A stretch of 64,000 nt of DNA from Argonema galeatum A003/A1 (GTDB lineage: Bacteria > Cyanobacteriota > Cyanobacteriia > Cyanobacteriales > Aerosakkonemataceae), in the NCBI RefSeq assembly GCF_023333595.1, contig NZ_JAIQZM010000002.1, positions 175,068-239,067 on the forward strand, given 5' to 3'. Shown piece after piece: positions 44,699-54,137 of the stretch. Both the position numbers and the translations under genes were made by a program. Below the pieces are notes generated by a model that saw nothing but the letters and a program-made list of their open reading frames with translations, ran no database searches and was not told the origin of the DNA. The stretch's first letter is position 1, and each line of letters opens with the position of its first letter.

Positions 44699-44789
44699 TA
44701 GACCTCTCCAGAAATTAAAGGTGCGTTGCCTAGAACCATTGTAGAGACGTTTCATGAAACGTCTCTACAATGTTTTTTGGAGAGGTCTA
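44699..44789. repeat. 91-bp element with 12-bp inverted ends and 36-bp palindromic core
   Basis: TAGACCTCTCCA (44699-44710) and TGGAGAGGTCTA (44778-44789) are exact inverted ends. The core 44737-44772 is a perfect palindrome built on GAGACGTTTCATGAAACGTC, the same as in the element at 35397. Confidence 0.8.
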
Positions 44790-44837
44790 ATGGCTCAAAT
44801 CGGGAATGGAAAAAATTTTACCACGCCCCGATCGTTC

Positions 44838-46223
44838 TTATCGACCGATACCTACATAGCGGAAACCGGCGGCTTCCAACGTTTTGCGATCGAGAAAATT
44901 CCGACCGTCGATCATGACCGGGCTGTTCATCAATTTAGCCATCTTGGCGTAGTCTAGATTTTGGAACTGTGCCCAGTCTGTCACCAGCACCAGCGCATCG
45001 CAGCCATCTGCTAGCCGTTCGGGATCGGTTTCCACAATTACGCCGCTTAAACCGTGACGCATACCCGTTTGGGAAACCAGGGGATCGTAGGCTTTTACTT
45101 TCGTACCGAGGCGGTTAAGCTGTTCGATCAGATTGAGGGCTGGTGCATCGCGCATATCATCAGTATCGGGCTTGAAGGTCAAACCCAACAGACCAACTGT
45201 TTTACCTTTGAGGATTTTCAGTTCGTGCTGTAATTTTTCGATCGCAATCACACGCTGGCGTTGGTTAACGCTGACAGCAGCTTTGAGTAACTGGGTTTCG
45301 TAGCCGTAGTCATCGGCGGTGTGGATGAGGGCGGAGACATCTTTGGGGAAGCAGGAACCGCCCCAACCAATACCAGCTTGCAAGAATTTGTTGCCGATGC
45401 GGGAGTCTAAACCGATACCTTTGGCTACTTGGGTTACGTCTGCACCGACGCGATCGCAAATATTGGCAACTTCATTGATAAAACTGATCTTAGTCGCCAA
45501 GAAGGCATTGGCAGCATACTTGATCATCTCTGCCGAGTTGATGTCAGTAGCTACCACCGGGACTGGCTGTAAAGAGGTGTCTTCGCCAAACTTACGCTCA
45601 ACAATAGGAGTGTAGAGTTGCTTCATCAACCCGATTGCTTTCGGACTATTGCTGCCCAGCACAATCCGATCTGGGTTAAAGGTATCGTAAACTGCCGAAC
45701 CTTCGCGCAAAAACTCAGGATTGCTGACTACATCAAATTCAGCCGCAATCTTTTCTACCGCTTCTTCAACGCCACCAGCGCCTACCAGCACTTTTTGGCG
45801 TTCGGCAATTCCATCCATCACAATCATCCGCACCCAGTCGCCCGATCCGATCGGCACGGTAGATTTATTTACAATCACCTTATAGCCGTCTTTGAGATTG
45901 GCACCAATTCCACGGGCAACTGCCTCGACATACCTTGTATCGCTTTCACCCGTAGGCAATGGCGGCGTTCCCACAGCGATGAATAAAATTTCGCCGTGCG
46001 TGACCCCTGCGGCTATATCCGTAGAAAACTCCAGCCGTCCGCTTTGATAGGAAGACTGCATCAATTCCGACAATCCCGGCTCAAATATCGGCGATTGTCC
46101 GGCCTTCATTAACTTAACTTTTTCTTCGTTGTTATCTACGCAGATAACGTCATGGCCGATATGTGCCAAACATACACCAGTAACCAAGCCAACGTATCCG
46201 GTACCTATAACGCAAACACGCAT
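44838..46223 (-). CDS. ugd: UDP-glucose 6-dehydrogenase
   Basis: 461 aa from ATG 46223 (GAGG upstream; a TTG three codons earlier is possible). The NAD loop MRVCVIGTGYVGLVTGVCLAHIG, NKSTVPIGSGDWV, SNPEFLREGSAVYD, the catalytic cysteine in GIGWGGSCFPKDVSALIH, and GLTFKPDTDDMRDAPALNLI are all diagnostic. It oxidises UDP-glucose twice to UDP-glucuronate with 2 NAD+. The next upstream gene is a UDP-glucuronate decarboxylase, so the two run UDP-glucose to UDP-glucuronate to UDP-xylose for extracellular polysaccharide. Confidence 0.95.
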   Translation of the reverse strand: MRVCVIGTGYVGLVTGVCLAHIGHDVICVDNNEEKVKLMKAGQSPIFEPGLSELMQSSYQSGRLEFSTDIAAGVTHGEILFIAVGTPPLPTGESDTRYVEAVARGIGANLKDGYKVIVNKSTVPIGSGDWVRMIVMDGIAERQKVLVGAGGVEEAVEKIAAEFDVVSNPEFLREGSAVYDTFNPDRIVLGSNSPKAIGLMKQLYTPIVERKFGEDTSLQPVPVVATDINSAEMIKYAANAFLATKISFINEVANICDRVGADVTQVAKGIGLDSRIGNKFLQAGIGWGGSCFPKDVSALIHTADDYGYETQLLKAAVSVNQRQRVIAIEKLQHELKILKGKTVGLLGLTFKPDTDDMRDAPALNLIEQLNRLGTKVKAYDPLVSQTGMRHGLSGVIVETDPERLADGCDALVLVTDWAQFQNLDYAKMAKLMNSPVMIDGRNFLDRKTLEAAGFRYVGIGR

Positions 46224-46464
46224 ATCGTGCAAATCCTCAAAGTGAATGATTAAACAAAAAATACCAGCGTTCAGCTAATATGGGTTTTTACGTTTTGGGT
46301 AAAGAATGTAGGGTATGTTAATTCTTGATTGTTAATGGTTAACGATCCATTGCCACAAACCATTAACCCTTAACTTTACCTCAGACAATTTCCCCTGCTG
46401 TATATTACCCAAAACTCGATCGGGAATTGCGATCGCCGCGAACCAAATACCCTACACTCACAGA

Positions 46465-47415
46465 TTAGCTAACCGCTGACGGTTGAGAGATGTTGACGCG
46501 AGCCCGAAAATCGTCTATTGTCAGATTCAAACCTTCTTGCAGAGGGATTGTCGGCTGCCATCCCAGCCATGTTTTAGCTTTGGTAATATCTGGTTGTCGC
46601 TGGCGGGGGTCGTCTTGGGGTAGCGGTTCGTATTTAATCTCCGCATCTGGATTCACCATTTGCTGAATTTTTTGAGCGAGTTCTAAAATAGTGTATTCAT
46701 CGGGATTACCCAAATTTATGGGGCCAGTATGCTCACCATTCATCAATCGCATCAATCCTTCTACTAGGTCAGAAACGTAGCAAAAACTGCGTGTCTGGGA
46801 ACCATTCCCGTAAACCGTCAGCGGTACGCCCCGCAAAGCCTGAACCACAAAGTTGCTGACGACGCGACCGTCATTTTCCAGCATTCTGGGGCCATAGGTG
46901 TTAAAAATCCGGGCAACCCGAATATCCACATTATTTTCCCGGTGATAGTCAAACGTCAATGTTTCAGCAATCCGCTTGCCTTCGTCGTAGCATGACCGAA
47001 TGCCGATCGGATTTACATTACCTCTATACTCTTCTGTCTGGGGATGCACGTCTGGGTCGCCATAGACTTCGGATGTAGAAGCAATCAGGAATCTGGCTTT
47101 CACCCGCTTCGCCAATCCCAGCATATTCATCGTTCCCATGACGTTGGTTTTGACGGTCTTGATGGGATTGTACTGATAGTGGACGGGAGACGCGGGACAG
47201 GCGAGGTGATAAACTTGATCTACCTCCAACTTGATCGGTTCGGTGATGTCATGGCGAATTAACTCAAAGTAAGGATTATCAAACCATTTGAGGATGTTTC
47301 GCTTGTGACCTGTGTAAAAGTTATCTAGGCAGATGACTTCGTGTTCTTGTGCCATCAAGCGATCGATCAGATGAGAACCAATGAACCCAGCACCACCCGT
47401 AACCAAAATTCTCAT
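46465..47415 (-). CDS. UDP-glucuronate decarboxylase (UDP-xylose synthase)
   Basis: 316 aa. Extended [23 protein letters not shown] (NAD loop), [49 protein letters not shown], catalytic [11 protein letters not shown] (YxxxK) and [22 protein letters not shown], the last being specific for UXS-type decarboxylases rather than epimerases. It converts UDP-glucuronate to UDP-xylose + CO2. It lies 240 bp upstream of ugd on the same strand. Confidence 0.92.
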   Translation of the reverse strand: MRILVTGGAGFIGSHLIDRLMAQEHEVICLDNFYTGHKRNILKWFDNPYFELIRHDITEPIKLEVDQVYHLACPASPVHYQYNPIKTVKTNVMGTMNMLGLAKRVKARFLIASTSEVYGDPDVHPQTEEYRGNVNPIGIRSCYDEGKRIAETLTFDYHRENNVDIRVARIFNTYGPRMLENDGRVVSNFVVQALRGVPLTVYGNGSQTRSFCYVSDLVEGLMRLMNGEHTGPINLGNPDEYTILELAQKIQQMVNPDAEIKYEPLPQDDPRQRQPDITKAKTWLGWQPTIPLQEGLNLTIDDFRARVNISQPSAVS

Positions 47416-47824
47416 AAGTATTAAACAACTGATAGGTTATTTCCAGCGGCTAAAACCGCCGTTATTAATATAACTGCCTTGCAGCCATCGCGGTTAGATG
47501 CTATCCTGTTGCCGTCGCGAGGCGTCTGTGGCAATTGCCGTTCGATCGGATTTTTGACGTAGACGCGATCGCAATTTGCTATCTTTGTTACACAAAAGGT
47601 TAGCTCCACAATTAGCAAGTTAGCAAAGAATGCCTCAAAAGACGACTTCTGGTTGCTGAATTCATCAAATCTTTACCATAAAGCGGTCATATTAATTAGT
47701 TTCTTTACATTTCTTAATTAATTTTATTTTGCCCAGCACCAAGAATCTGCCCAAAGGGAAATCCTTTGCCACTGTCGGTAGGTGTTTTTCCAATCATCCG
47801 AAAATTTTTGCCTGAAACCCTCTC

Positions 47825-47941
47825 TTGCAAGTTGCCGAAAAGAACATCGAAGAGCGTCTTGCAGAATTTACAATTGCCTATCAACAAGAACGTCAAAACA
47901 TCATTACCGATGAGCTTTTAGAAATTGTATCGGCTTATTAG
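47825..47941 (+). pseudogene. Fragment like the C-terminus of an ATP synthase gamma subunit
   Basis: The frame ending at TAG 47939-47941 reads LQVAEKNIEERLAEF, TIAYQQERQNIITDELLEIVSAY. The pattern NxxxxLxxxxxxYxxxRQxxITxELxEIVS matches the last 35 residues of F-type ATP synthase gamma subunits (E. coli ends NLIKELQLVYNKARQASITQ, ELTEIVSG). There is no start, and an in-frame TGA lies 12 bp upstream. Probably a remnant of a second, N-ATPase-type operon. Confidence 0.45.
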
Positions 47942-47983
47942 ATAGGTTTCAGATTTTCTAACCATGCGATCGCAAACCGAGGA

Positions 47984-48039
47984 GGCGATCGCTATTTCAC
48001 TCAACAACAAATATTCTCAAATGATTTGATGTGTTTTAG
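47984..48039 (+). repeat. 56-bp direct repeat, left copy, flanking the ATPase-HNH pair
   Basis: Starts GGCGATCGCTATTTCACTCA and ends TGATTTGATGTGTTTTAG. It differs from the right copy at 50796-50851 at only three positions. Same orientation. Confidence 0.85.
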
Positions 48040-48262
48040 AGGGAGAGCGAAAATGTAGAATTGGAAATAATAGAGCGTGCCAAAAGCGTGCCAAATGTGA
48101 GTCATTATTTCTATGCAATCGCTTAATAATTACTTGTCTTTGTTATCCGATAATAGCTTATATAAAAATCAACAACGAAGCTAAGCATATATAATTGCCT
48201 CGGATATTGATAGACAAATTTAACAGGTATTATACCAAACCGACAACTTGACAAAGCACAGC

Positions 48263-49123
48263 TTACAGAAAGCCACCATTACAATACCAATCACTTGATG
48301 CAAGTGCCTGAAACATAGCTGTTTTCCAAGAGTTAATATGCTGACTAGCACAAGATGTAGCTTCTATTTCTAAGTTTTTTTTTACCCAAGGTGAACCTAT
48401 TGACTTACTATAGCTGACTAATGTATCTCTCAGGGAAACCATCTCATTGCCAGCTTCCAATGAATATCGTAAAGCCAAGTTAAAGGCGTTAAAGTGTGAC
48501 TGAACTCGTATTTTGGATATATGATCCCAGTTATCTGGAGCTTTAACAAAAAAGTAAATAGTCGCAGGCTTTGTTTGTCTTACTTCAGCATAGAGCCATT
48601 GATCATCAATAAAATTCTGATGATCAAAATAGGGGTGCAGACTTTGCTCTTCCGCAGTAGTCGCAATTGCAGTACTTTTGCCTGTATTGCAATCCTTACA
48701 TGAAGGTACGAGATTCAATGGTAAAACTGATAGCTGTGGATATTTAGTTTTCGGTAGGTAATGATCCAATGTAGAAGCATGACCTAAACCACAAAACGGG
48801 CATCGTCCTAATGGAGGCTGAGACAACAACGAATCATAGATCTCTCTTGCTGGTTTTGCTCTATCCACCATATGTGAGCTATAAACATCCTTGAGTTCCT
48901 TTTTAGTCACAACGTCTAAAGCGATTTCATTATTCTCGCAGTTATTTGGTGGAATGGAATAAAGCTGTTTTGCCTTAGCTTTTTGCTCGTAATCCCCTGC
49001 GGCATCAACAATTTTGAGAGTTACCAGATTGAGGCGATCGCGTAAATCCTCATTTCTAATACTGTTGACACACATTTGGTACACTGTTTTGGGATCGTAA
49101 TTTGGTTTAGCTAAAGCCCTCAT
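48263..49123 (-). CDS. HNH endonuclease, PtuB-like partner of the ATPase
   Basis: 286 aa. The nuclease core has a zinc knuckle Cys108/Cys111 (GRCPFCG), the catalytic DH pair Asp120-His121 (STLDHYLPK), Asn137, a second CxxC Cys142/Cys145 (SCKDCN) and Asn146. About 100 helical residues precede it (MRALAKPNYDPKTVYQMCVN) and 135 follow. Its ATG overlaps the ATPase TGA by 4 nt (ATGA), so the two are translationally coupled. In Septu systems PtuB is an HNH nuclease that works with the ATPase PtuA to stop phage. Defence is inferred from this organisation. Domains on both sides of the core differ from PtuB as I recall it. Confidence 0.82.
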   Translation of the reverse strand: MRALAKPNYDPKTVYQMCVNSIRNEDLRDRLNLVTLKIVDAAGDYEQKAKAKQLYSIPPNNCENNEIALDVVTKKELKDVYSSHMVDRAKPAREIYDSLLSQPPLGRCPFCGLGHASTLDHYLPKTKYPQLSVLPLNLVPSCKDCNTGKSTAIATTAEEQSLHPYFDHQNFIDDQWLYAEVRQTKPATIYFFVKAPDNWDHISKIRVQSHFNAFNLALRYSLEAGNEMVSLRDTLVSYSKSIGSPWVKKNLEIEATSCASQHINSWKTAMFQALASSDWYCNGGFL

Positions 49124-50682
49124 TTGATAGCCCCCAATCGCGAATCTCTCATCATTATCATTGAGCGTAAAATAGTTTTTCCTTCAAAACCAAGTTGATT
49201 CTGATATTCTTGTTCTACTTCTTCGTAGCTTTTGCCTTCAGCTACAGAGTTTGCCAATAGATTGTGAAATCCAGATTTGGAAACTTCCAATCCAAAAACT
49301 TCTCTCGTTAAAACACCCACATTCTCAGCAAATGTCTCACTTTCTGGTCTATCTACATTTGCAATAAGCCTAGTTCTTCGGAGTATTGAAACGCAAGATT
49401 TAGGTACTTCCTGTAACACTACTGGAGAATGGGTAGCAATTATCGCTACCCCATTACGATTAACCAGCAAATCCGACAACGCTCGCGTAAATGCCGATAA
49501 TAATGGAGGATGAAGATGGCTTTCAGGCTCGTCAAGCAAGACTAAGGTTTTTTCCTCGACAGTTTCAACTAATTTTGTAACAGTTAAAAGTACAATCGCA
49601 TGACCTGAACTCATTCGTTTGAAAAGTGCTTCTGCTCTTTGCGAAAATCCCTGTTGATCTTCAATATTATTAAGTTCACACAAATCCATTTCAGCAAAAT
49701 TAAAATCTGACTCTAGAGTTTTAATTGCATTTATCCATCGGTTTTTCTTAGCTATTAATGCAAAACATATATTTAGACTGATTATGAAATCTTGGCACAA
49801 ATCATCTTTATCTTTCAGTCCCAAAAGAGTCTGACTGTCTTGTTGCATAATACGTTTTTTAAGCCCTACATAGTAATAGCGCATTCCGATATTGGGATCG
49901 GTCTGATCATTTGGAGGAGTAAAAGGATCAAAAGCACTAAATGAGACAGAAACAACACCAGCAAAATAATCATTATCTAGCAAGTCAGGCTGATCACTCC
50001 TTGGTGATCCAGTAGCAAAATAGCCAGTTTCTTCCACTACACCCCGATTGGGAAGAAGTGCATTTACCATATTATTCAGTAGGGTTGTTTTACCTACCCC
50101 ATTACGACCAATTAATATATGGATATTAGAAGTAGGTTTGGTATTTGGCTCAACAGCAAAATCGACTCTTATACCTGAATAACGTTCACTAGCAATCTTC
50201 TTATAGAAGAAATTGTATTTAGTTAGTGGGGCTTCATGGCGTAAAATCCTTCTGAACTGATTTTCAATAGACGTGCGGTTTACAGACCTAAGTAAAGAAG
50301 CACTAAAAGCTCTTTCATTTTCAGCGGCTTGAAGGCAATTAGGATCATGCACGACATCGCGAAGAGAGGTTAGCACATTAACAGCCATTTCTTGAGAAAG
50401 ATTTTCAACTATATTTCGGTAATAATCAGCATCCTGACCAAGAGAATAAAAATTCTCAGATAATACCTCAAATTGCTCTGGAATTTGCTCTTGAGTCCAT
50501 CCCCCATTTTGACCAATAAAGCCTATTTTAATGTTACCGATAGTATGCTTATTACCTTGCTCATCAAAGATAGTGAGGGTGAAAGAGGTCTTATAAGTGT
50601 AATCATCCCAATTACTGGCGCTCAGACAGCCCTTATTGAGTAATTCTATGTTGTTTCTTGACATCAAAAAGGTCAATGTCAT
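49120..50682 (-). CDS. AAA/SMC-like ATPase, PtuA-like partner of the HNH nuclease
   Basis: 520 aa. About 180 N-terminal residues have no recognised domain (it opens with beta-rich TSFTLTIFDEQGNKHTIGNI, then helical). The ATPase core follows: Walker A 192-199 (GRNGVGKT), signature-like MSSGHAIVL (357-365), Walker B LVLLDEPESHLHPP (380-393) and the switch IATHSPVVLQE. This is the AAA_21/OLD-type arrangement of overcoming-lysogeny and PtuA proteins. No TOPRIM domain follows, so it is not an OLD nuclease; the nuclease is supplied by the overlapping HNH gene. ATG 50682 has GGAAA upstream. Probably senses phage and controls the nuclease (inferred). Confidence 0.85.
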   Translation of the reverse strand: MTLTFLMSRNNIELLNKGCLSASNWDDYTYKTSFTLTIFDEQGNKHTIGNIKIGFIGQNGGWTQEQIPEQFEVLSENFYSLGQDADYYRNIVENLSQEMAVNVLTSLRDVVHDPNCLQAAENERAFSASLLRSVNRTSIENQFRRILRHEAPLTKYNFFYKKIASERYSGIRVDFAVEPNTKPTSNIHILIGRNGVGKTTLLNNMVNALLPNRGVVEETGYFATGSPRSDQPDLLDNDYFAGVVSVSFSAFDPFTPPNDQTDPNIGMRYYYVGLKKRIMQQDSQTLLGLKDKDDLCQDFIISLNICFALIAKKNRWINAIKTLESDFNFAEMDLCELNNIEDQQGFSQRAEALFKRMSSGHAIVLLTVTKLVETVEEKTLVLLDEPESHLHPPLLSAFTRALSDLLVNRNGVAIIATHSPVVLQEVPKSCVSILRRTRLIANVDRPESETFAENVGVLTREVFGLEVSKSGFHNLLANSVAEGKSYEEVEQEYQNQLGFEGKTILRSMIMMRDSRLGAIK

Positions 50683-50795
50683 GTTCAGTTTCCAATCGAT
50701 TTCTTCTTAATTTTAGCATTAAGCACAAACTACATTAGTTTATTATTCCTGTCAAACAAGATTGCCTCAGCATTCATCTTCTCAAGTTTGTAAGC

Positions 50796-50851
50796 GGCGA
50801 TCGCTATCTCACTCAAAAACAAATATTCGCAAATGATTTGATGTGTTTTAG
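50796..50851 (+). repeat. 56-bp direct repeat, right copy, flanking the ATPase-HNH pair
   Basis: Starts GGCGATCGCTATCTCACTCA and ends TGATTTGATGTGTTTTAG. Three substitutions relative to the left copy at 47984-48039. The two copies bracket 2.76 kb. Confidence 0.85.
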
Positions 50852-51085
50852 GAAGCGATCGCCAATAATCTCTCCGAACTCAACAACGAAGTCAACTATT
50901 TTTGCTTGCTTAATCTCTGCTGAAAATAGATAACTTAAACGGAGCGATCAGTTCGGCATAACGCTTGTGTTCACTGGGCGGCGACGGTGGACGTTGATTT
51001 GAAACCTAAGCCGAATCGCCGCTTTGGTGGAACACATTGTTCGACAAGTGCCGCATTATCGCGAACAGGATTAGCGAAAGTTGGG

Positions 51086-51217
51086 CTATCGATCGGCTTG
51101 CGAGCGGTAATCTGCGAAGTGTGGCAGTGAGTCGAGGGTATCGAGGGTTTCCAATACCTTTTGAGTCAGTGGGCCAATCTCTTCTTCTTCATTCAACTTT
51201 ATAATGCACCTGCTCAT
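51086..51217 (-). CDS. Possible 43-aa protein
   Basis: The ATG at 51217 opens MSRCIIKLNEEEEIGPLTQK, VLETLDTLDSLPHFADYRSQ, ADR and ends at TAG. The residue mix is protein-like (acidic helix) rather than random, but no RBS or family is evident. It may be the tail of a decayed gene, since the frame stays open upstream. Confidence 0.25.
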   Translation of the reverse strand: MSRCIIKLNEEEEIGPLTQKVLETLDTLDSLPHFADYRSQADR

Positions 51218-51574
51218 ATTTGTGTTGGGGCGGAACAAACGTTACCACGTCTGCCGCCGAACGGCTAAATTGAGCGGCAGAAATAATGTTCGCTCTCAAT
51301 CAAAATATCATATTTGTCCGCTCAAATGACTTGTTATGCCCACGATCGCTTGATTTGGGTCTTGATGTAACCTTTCTCATCCAAATCCAACTGCCCTGCA
51401 ACAGGCTGAGCAATGGCAAGTTTATTAGAACCATTAGTACCATAAGTTTCGCGATTTTAGGTTCTCAAGAAAATGCGATCGAGGTGCGTAAACGCTTACA
51501 AAAAGAGACGATGGGTTTCAAAGCTTATTAATCCCTTTCAGGGATTGAAACAAAGCCATTAATTCAAACCAAAC

Positions 51575-51599
51575 AAAAAAAGTGGCGATTTTAGCCACC
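51575..51599 (-). terminator. Rho-independent terminator of lepA
   Basis: On the minus strand: GTGGC stem, TAAAATC loop, GCCAC, then TTTTTTT. It lies 42 bp past the lepA stop. Confidence 0.8.
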
Positions 51600-51640
51600 T
51601 TTATCAAAAATTTTAAATTCCATTCAAAGATTCACTACCA

Positions 51641-53452
51641 CTACTCCTTATCCAAACGCAGAACCGCCATAAAAGCTTCCTGCGGCACATCCACAGTACC
51701 GATCGCTTTCATGCGCTTTTTCCCCTTCGCCTGCTTCTGAAGCAACTTCTTCTTCCGGGAAATATCCCCACCGTAACATTTTGCCAACACATCCTTCCGC
51801 AACGCCGGAATATGTTCGCTAGCAACTATACGACTGCCGATCGACGCTTGCAGAGGAATCTTAAACTGGTGGCGAGGAATCAATTCCTTCAGTTTTTCCA
51901 CCAAACCTCGACCCACATTGTAAGCTTTATCTCGGTGGACAATCATCGCCAAAGAATCTACCGGATCGTTATTGATGAGAATATCCAAACGCACCAAAGT
52001 ATTGTCGCGATAGCCAATCAAATGATATTCCATACTGGCATATCCGCGAGAGCGAGACTTCATTTGATCGAAAAAGTCCGTCACTACTTCCGCCAAAGGC
52101 AACTCATAAGTCAGGGTGGTTCGTCCTTGGGTAAGATATTTCATATCTTTGAAAACGCCGCGCCGAGTTTGAGATAATTCCATCAAAGTACCGACATATT
52201 CTTCCGGCGTAATCATGTCTACTTTGACATAAGGTTCTTCGATTCTTTCCCGGTATTGCGGATCTGGTAAATGGCTGGGATTATCGATGTATAACTCCTC
52301 ACCTTTAATGGTGATGACTCGATAAACCACGGAAGGTGCTGTGATAATTAAATCGAGATTGTATTCTCTCTCCAGGCGTTCTTGCACGATTTCCATGTGC
52401 AGCAAACCCAAGAAACCGCAGCGGAAACCAAATCCCATCGCGCTGGAAGTTTCCGGTTCGTAAGATAAAGCGGCGTCGTTTAGCTTCAACTTTTCTAAAG
52501 ATTCCCGCAAATCTGCAAACTGATCCGCATCTATTGGGAACATCCCGCAAAACACCATCGGTTTGGCTTGCGCGTAACCGGGAAATGGCTCGGCTGCTGG
52601 CGCATTTGCTAAGGTAATGGTGTCGCCCACACGGGCATCTTCCACCGCTTTAATTGCCGCCGCTATGTAGCCTACTTCTCCGGCGTGGAGTGAGTCCACT
52701 TGAATTTGGGTGGGGGAAAGCACCCCTAACTCATCAATTACGTATTCTTTACCGCTAACCATCAGACGAATGCGATCGCCTTTCTTCACCGTACCATCCA
52801 TCACCCGGAAGTAAACAATCACACCTCGATAGCTGTCGTAGTAACTATCGAAAATCAACGCCCGCAGCGGTTGGGATACGGTATCTTGGGGTGGCGGCAC
52901 CAAATGAACGATCGATTCCAGAATTTCGTCAATCCCGATTCCTTCTTTTGCCGAAGTAAGAATGGCCCCACTACAATCTAAGCCAATAATTTCTTCGATT
53001 TCTCCCCTCACCCGCTCTGGTTCGGCACCAGGTAGGTCAATCTTATTCAAAACGGGGATAATTTCCAGATTATTCTCTAAAGCCAAATAAACATTCGCCA
53101 GGGTTTGAGCTTCTACCCCCTGGGAGGCATCCACTACCAGCAGCGCTCCCTCACAGGCGGCCAAAGAGCGCGACACCTCGTAGGAAAAATCCACGTGACC
53201 GGGGGTGTCAATCAGGTTGAGAACGTAATGCTGCCCATCTTTGGCCTTGTAGTTCATCCGGGCTGCTTGCAGCTTAATCGTAATGCCGCGTTCTCTTTCT
53301 AGCTCCATATTATCGAGGAACTGTGCCTTCATATCGCGATCGGCCACAGTTCCGGTAACCTGCAAAAGACGGTCAGCCAGGGTAGACTTACCGTGGTCGA
53401 TGTGGGCAATGATGGAAAAATTGCGGATGTGAGAAACGGGCACGTCAGTCAT
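51641..53452 (-). CDS. lepA: Elongation factor 4 (LepA)
   Basis: 603 aa. Translational GTPase with G1 [16 protein letters not shown]2 [12 protein letters not shown]3 DTPGHVDF and G4 NKIDLP, and the LepA-specific C-terminal domain ([60 protein letters not shown], ending [11 protein letters not shown]). It acts on ribosomes stalled or mis-translocated, often at the membrane. Full length. The sequence before the ATG is a run of stem-loops that would form the leader or an independent RNA. Confidence 0.97.
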   Translation of the reverse strand: MTDVPVSHIRNFSIIAHIDHGKSTLADRLLQVTGTVADRDMKAQFLDNMELERERGITIKLQAARMNYKAKDGQHYVLNLIDTPGHVDFSYEVSRSLAACEGALLVVDASQGVEAQTLANVYLALENNLEIIPVLNKIDLPGAEPERVRGEIEEIIGLDCSGAILTSAKEGIGIDEILESIVHLVPPPQDTVSQPLRALIFDSYYDSYRGVIVYFRVMDGTVKKGDRIRLMVSGKEYVIDELGVLSPTQIQVDSLHAGEVGYIAAAIKAVEDARVGDTITLANAPAAEPFPGYAQAKPMVFCGMFPIDADQFADLRESLEKLKLNDAALSYEPETSSAMGFGFRCGFLGLLHMEIVQERLEREYNLDLIITAPSVVYRVITIKGEELYIDNPSHLPDPQYRERIEEPYVKVDMITPEEYVGTLMELSQTRRGVFKDMKYLTQGRTTLTYELPLAEVVTDFFDQMKSRSRGYASMEYHLIGYRDNTLVRLDILINNDPVDSLAMIVHRDKAYNVGRGLVEKLKELIPRHQFKIPLQASIGSRIVASEHIPALRKDVLAKCYGGDISRKKKLLQKQAKGKKRMKAIGTVDVPQEAFMAVLRLDKE

Positions 53453-53463
53453 ACAATTCCCTT

Positions 53464-53655
53464 GGTGTTGACACTCCCACCGCTGAAGGGGATGGGATTC
53501 TTAAGAAATTTCGTTCTTAATATCCCTAGCGATAGGGTTCTTGGGCGCAATTCTTTTGCCTTCAAAAAGGCGATCTGCTATCCTTGCCTTGCAGCAAGCT
53601 CCTCAAGCGTTTTGGGATTTGATAAATCCCTGGTTTCGTGGAGTCCCCGCGTACC
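53464..53655 (-). ncRNA. Hairpin-rich RNA region upstream of lepA, like a TnpB right end/omegaRNA
   Basis: At least five consecutive stem-loops: TCCCA/TGGGA (about 53475-53498), TTAAGAA/TTCTTAA (53501-53520), CCCTA/TAGGG (53524-53537), GCCTT/AAGGC (about 53558-53571) and GGGATTT/AAATCCC (about 53634-53650). On the minus strand the order ends GGTGGGAGTGTCAA, like the 3' ends of cyanobacterial IS200/IS605 tnpB elements, where the omegaRNA scaffold stops and the guide begins. No tnpB lies upstream, only a possible 40-aa remnant. The guide-position sequence would be the lepA leader and start. Confidence 0.45.
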
Positions 53656-54137
53656 TTTTGTGGTAGGCATTTGCTTCCCAGACTTGCGTCTGTTTACCAT
53701 CTCACAACCAAATATTACACCAAACAATGAAAATATTTTCAATATTCAATCCAAATTTAATGCTCATTTTTTTGACGGCGGAAGACAGCCGCAGGGCTTA
53801 TCCCTACCGGGGTCGGGGTCGGGATAGGCCCGAAAAAAGTCTGTCAAGCAGCGATCGCAGCTAAAAGGTAACATATGTTGCGTTAACTACCCACACCATA
53901 GCCTAAGCTTGGTGTAGACTTCTAGTGCTTTAACGCGCTATAATGAGATGTTTATTCTTAGTAATTCATCAAGGTGATATTGTACAATATAAAATAAAAG
54001 CCAAAACTGTTTGGAAAATTAGTAGGCGCTGCATAATAGCAATTGCTGACAGACACCCAGTCGTTGGGAGTCACAACACGACAAAGTTAATACCTTTTTG
54101 AGGTTTCCACCGTTATCGATAAGATATCTTATTGCCC
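53656..54137. other. Non-coding stretch between the hairpin region and the RHH gene
   Basis: No gene supported. It includes a GGTCGGGGTCGGG repeat near 53810 and an AT-rich segment (53975-54000). A 14-bp palindrome next to the RHH start is listed separately. Confidence 0.4.
54119..54132. promoter_or_regulatory. 14-bp palindrome, candidate RHH operator
   Basis: ATAAGATATCTTAT, a perfect palindrome 5 bp before the ATG of the RHH gene. RHH proteins commonly repress their own promoters through such sites. The site would also cover the RBS position. Binding is inferred. Confidence 0.45.

Larger units (their letters stand above)
47416..48262. other. Intergenic region left of the ATPase-HNH pair
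   Basis: No intact gene. It contains a short + strand ATP-synthase-gamma-like fragment (47825-47941), the first 56-bp direct repeat (47984-48039), and a GCGTGCCAAAAGCGTGCCAA tandem decamer near 48077-48098. The minus-strand frame 47714-47896 looks like a shadow. Confidence 0.5.
50683..51640. other. Intergenic region right of the ATPase-HNH pair
   Basis: Contains the right 56-bp direct repeat (50796-50851), a small minus-strand ORF (51086-51217) and the lepA terminator (51575-51599). The + strand frame 51286-51531 has no recognisable protein character. The composition looks decayed, so this is a likely insertion hot spot. Confidence 0.5.

Noticed and set aside
47714..47896. 60-aa minus-strand frame left of the defence pair
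   Set aside because: It overlaps the more convincing + strand ATP-synthase-gamma-like fragment and lacks an RBS or family match.
51286..51531. 81-aa + strand frame near lepA
   Set aside because: No RBS, no family pattern; it lies in apparently decayed sequence.
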